A DNA stretch of 15,015 nucleotides from Conexibacter sp. (GTDB taxonomy: Bacteria; Actinomycetota; Thermoleophilia; Solirubrobacterales; Solirubrobacteraceae), in assembly GCA_025964215.1 (NCBI GenBank), contig JAOPZG010000544.1:1-15015 (forward strand), read 5' to 3'. The position numbers and the translations under genes are program-made. The notes below the pieces were generated by a model, which saw only the letters and a program-made list of their open reading frames with translations, had not been told where the DNA came from and searched no databases. Each line of letters opens with the position of its first letter. The first letter of the stretch is position 1. Shown piece after piece: positions 13,649-15,015 of this stretch.

Positions 13649-14800
13649 CTACTCAAGCAGCTTGCGCTCCAGCGGCGCGTAGCCGCGGGCGCGGGGTGCG
13701 AGGGTGGCGTCGCCGAGGCGGGGCGAGAGCGCGGCGGCCTCGGCCTCCACCGCGGCGTGCGCCTCGGCGCCGATGTCCTCCAACAACGCGAAGGCCACTT
13801 CACCGTCGGCCCTGCGTGTCCACGCCCCGCAGATGCGGCCGTCGCACCAGACCGTCGGGGCGACGTTGCCGTTGACGTCGAAGACGCGCTCGGCGTGCGC
13901 CCCGAGGTACCAGTCGCGGCGCTTCCAGCCCATAGGCGTGGGGTCGAGGGCCGGCAGCAGGGCGACCCATGGGTCAACCTCGCCGACCGAGGACACGTCG
14001 TCGGCCAGCACGACGCCGTCGGAGCCGTCCTCCAACGTGCACGCGACTACCGCCTCCGACGACAGCGCACGGCGCGTCTGCCCGAGCGTCCAGCCCGCCC
14101 ACCACCGCAGGTCCTCCGGACTCGCCGGCCCGTACGCCCGCAGCCAGAGCAACGCCAGCGACCGCTCGGCCTCGACGGCATCGAGCTCCTCCAGCGCCGC
14201 GCCCGCCCAGTCGTCGAACGCCGCCCAGCGGAACTGCGTCGACGCCCAGCCGCCGCGCGGCCGGGTCCGCACGACGCGCCCCTCGGCCGACAGCACCAAC
14301 AACACGCGGCTCGCCAGCTTCACGCGCCCCTCGTACTTCTTGCCGCGGCTCAGCACCAGCTCCGCGCCCAGCCGAGGATCGCACGCGGCCAGCTCCGTCG
14401 CCGTCAGCTCGCCCCCAAGATGCAGCGCCTCCAGCGCCGCGGCCTCCGCCTTCGCGAGCCACGCGCTCCGGCGCACGCCCCCGACATCGCTCTCCTCCAT
14501 GAACTTCAACAGCTTCGCCCGCTCGCGCGCCGACACCGTCAGCGAGCACGCCGCGTGCACGACCGGGGCGACGTCCCGATCCACGACGAACATCGTCCGC
14601 CGCATCGCCAGCAGCCGCAGCAGCGTCCGCTCCTCGTACAAGGCGCGTTCGATCTCGCCCGCCACAGCACCACGATCCGCCAGCCGGGCCCACGATCCCA
14701 CGACCACCGACACCGGATCCGTCGAGTGGATCGCGACCACGCTGGCCGCGATCTCCTCGACGCACGCGGCCCGCGCGCCGACGGCCAGCCGGTGGCGCAC
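13649..14800 (-). CDS. Winged-helix DNA-binding protein (HTH_42 superfamily)
   Basis: This protein of at least 383 residues belongs to the HTH_42 (winged helix DNA-binding domain) family. The superfamily includes the interstrand-crosslink DNA glycosylases AlkZ and YcaQ. Family landmarks include AIHSTDPVSVVVGSWARL, ERALYEERTLLRLLAMRRTMF, GPASPEDLRWWAGWTL and VAPTVWCDGRICGAW. At the site where the glycosylases carry a Gln-rich catalytic motif this protein has HSTD, so glycosylase activity is uncertain and it may be another clade. The first standard start is GTG 14800. However, the frame upstream still encodes conserved-looking residues (FDAAERRARLG) down to a CTG at 14848, 3 nt after an in-frame TAG. 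The true start may therefore be CTG 14848. The next gene, DUF952, begins 5 nt downstream. Confidence 0.8.
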   Translation of the reverse strand: MRHRLAVGARAACVEEIAASVVAIHSTDPVSVVVGSWARLADRGAVAGEIERALYEERTLLRLLAMRRTMFVVDRDVAPVVHAACSLTVSARERAKLLKFMEESDVGGVRRSAWLAKAEAAALEALHLGGELTATELAACDPRLGAELVLSRGKKYEGRVKLASRVLLVLSAEGRVVRTRPRGGWASTQFRWAAFDDWAGAALEELDAVEAERSLALLWLRAYGPASPEDLRWWAGWTLGQTRRALSSEAVVACTLEDGSDGVVLADDVSSVGEVDPWVALLPALDPTPMGWKRRDWYLGAHAERVFDVNGNVAPTVWCDGRICGAWTRRADGEVAFALLEDIGAEAHAAVEAEAAALSPRLGDATLAPRARGYAPLERKLLE

Positions 14801-14851
14801 CCCCAGTCGGGCGCGCCGCTCGGCGGCGTCGAAGCGCGGGGCGCTCAGGGC

Positions 14852-15015
14852 CTACCGCTCGCCCGGCGTCTTGATGGGGTACATGCTCACCGGCACCGAC
14901 AGGTCGAGCGCGGTCCGCAGGATGCGGTTCTGCTCGGCGGTGTGGGCGGCCGGGTAGCCCTCGCCCGGGCTGGCGCGCTCGGGGCGGCCGATGTAGCCGA
15001 AGGCGAGGTGGTCGG
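14852..15015 (-). CDS. Unidentified protein, C-terminal fragment
   Basis: The window ends inside this gene, so only the last 53 or so residues are visible. They read DHLAFGYIGRPERASPGEG, then YPAAHTAEQNRILRTALDL and SVPVSMYPIKTPGER, ending at TAG (14854-14852). Codon use is strongly G/C at third positions on the - strand, which supports real coding. The GRPERASPGEG region faintly recalls the C-terminal part of creatininase-type amidohydrolases, but I cannot assign the family. The gene lies directly upstream of, and in the same reading frame as, the winged-helix gene. Confidence 0.6.
   Translation of the reverse strand, partial: DHLAFGYIGRPERASPGEGYPAAHTAEQNRILRTALDLSVPVSMYPIKTPGER

Noticed and set aside
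13704..14957. A 417-codon + strand open frame across the winged-helix gene.
   Set aside because: Same shadow effect; the - strand product has family motifs and the expected codon bias, while this translation is Ser/Ala/Arg-rich without a domain.

Overview
The window is about 15 kb of very GC-rich (roughly 70%+), densely coding bacterial DNA with a strong G/C bias at third codon positions. A NucS/EndoMS mismatch endonuclease, an EthA-type Baeyer-Villiger monooxygenase, an alkyltransferase-like protein and several genes with a -10-like hexamer directly before the start codon (leaderless layout) all point to an actinobacterium. The mix of families (winged-helix HTH_42 protein, tandem S51 peptidases, DUF1028, DUF952) would suit the Thermoleophilia/Solirubrobacterales, but that assignment is inference. 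No rRNA, tRNA, CRISPR array, prophage or complete insertion sequence was seen.

Layout. Positions 1-608 hold the 3' end of a covalent-flavin amine oxidase of the sarcosine oxidase type (+). A structured convergent gap with two hairpins follows. Positions 878-1562 (-) are a toxin-antitoxin pair: Phd/YefM-like antitoxin, then VapC-like PIN toxin. Between this pair and the next gene lies a short remnant resembling the conserved core of SecD. Then come four + strand genes: nucS (1837), an ethA-like monooxygenase (2551), a secreted CocE/S15 alpha/beta hydrolase (4114) and a secreted M28 zinc aminopeptidase with a PA domain (6454). A perfect 17-bp hairpin with a 3-nt loop separates the peptidase from a crotonase-fold enoyl-CoA hydratase (8051). 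Two tandem, overlapping S51 (peptidase E-like) paralogues follow, and their end overlaps the end of a convergent operon by 4 bp.

That operon (-, 12309 to 10435) is alkyltransferase-like protein, cupin, YjbQ and SAM methyltransferase, with overlaps or very short gaps. Its first start codon overlaps the start codon of a divergent DUF1028 Ntn-type gene (12308, +). The right end carries a second - strand cluster: an unidentified C-terminal fragment, a winged-helix HTH_42 protein and a DUF952 protein.

Most of this is accessory or housekeeping metabolism, not one visible pathway. Two themes recur. One is extracellular or peptide catabolism (S15-like hydrolase, M28 aminopeptidase, two S51 hydrolases, amine oxidase). 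The other is DNA maintenance (NucS, alkyltransferase-like protein, and possibly the HTH_42 protein, whose superfamily includes DNA glycosylases). I see no convincing wholly new multi-gene system. The best leads are local: the SecD remnant, the hairpin at 8000, the shared leaderless promoter pattern, the overlapping divergent start codons and the probable non-canonical start of the HTH_42 gene.
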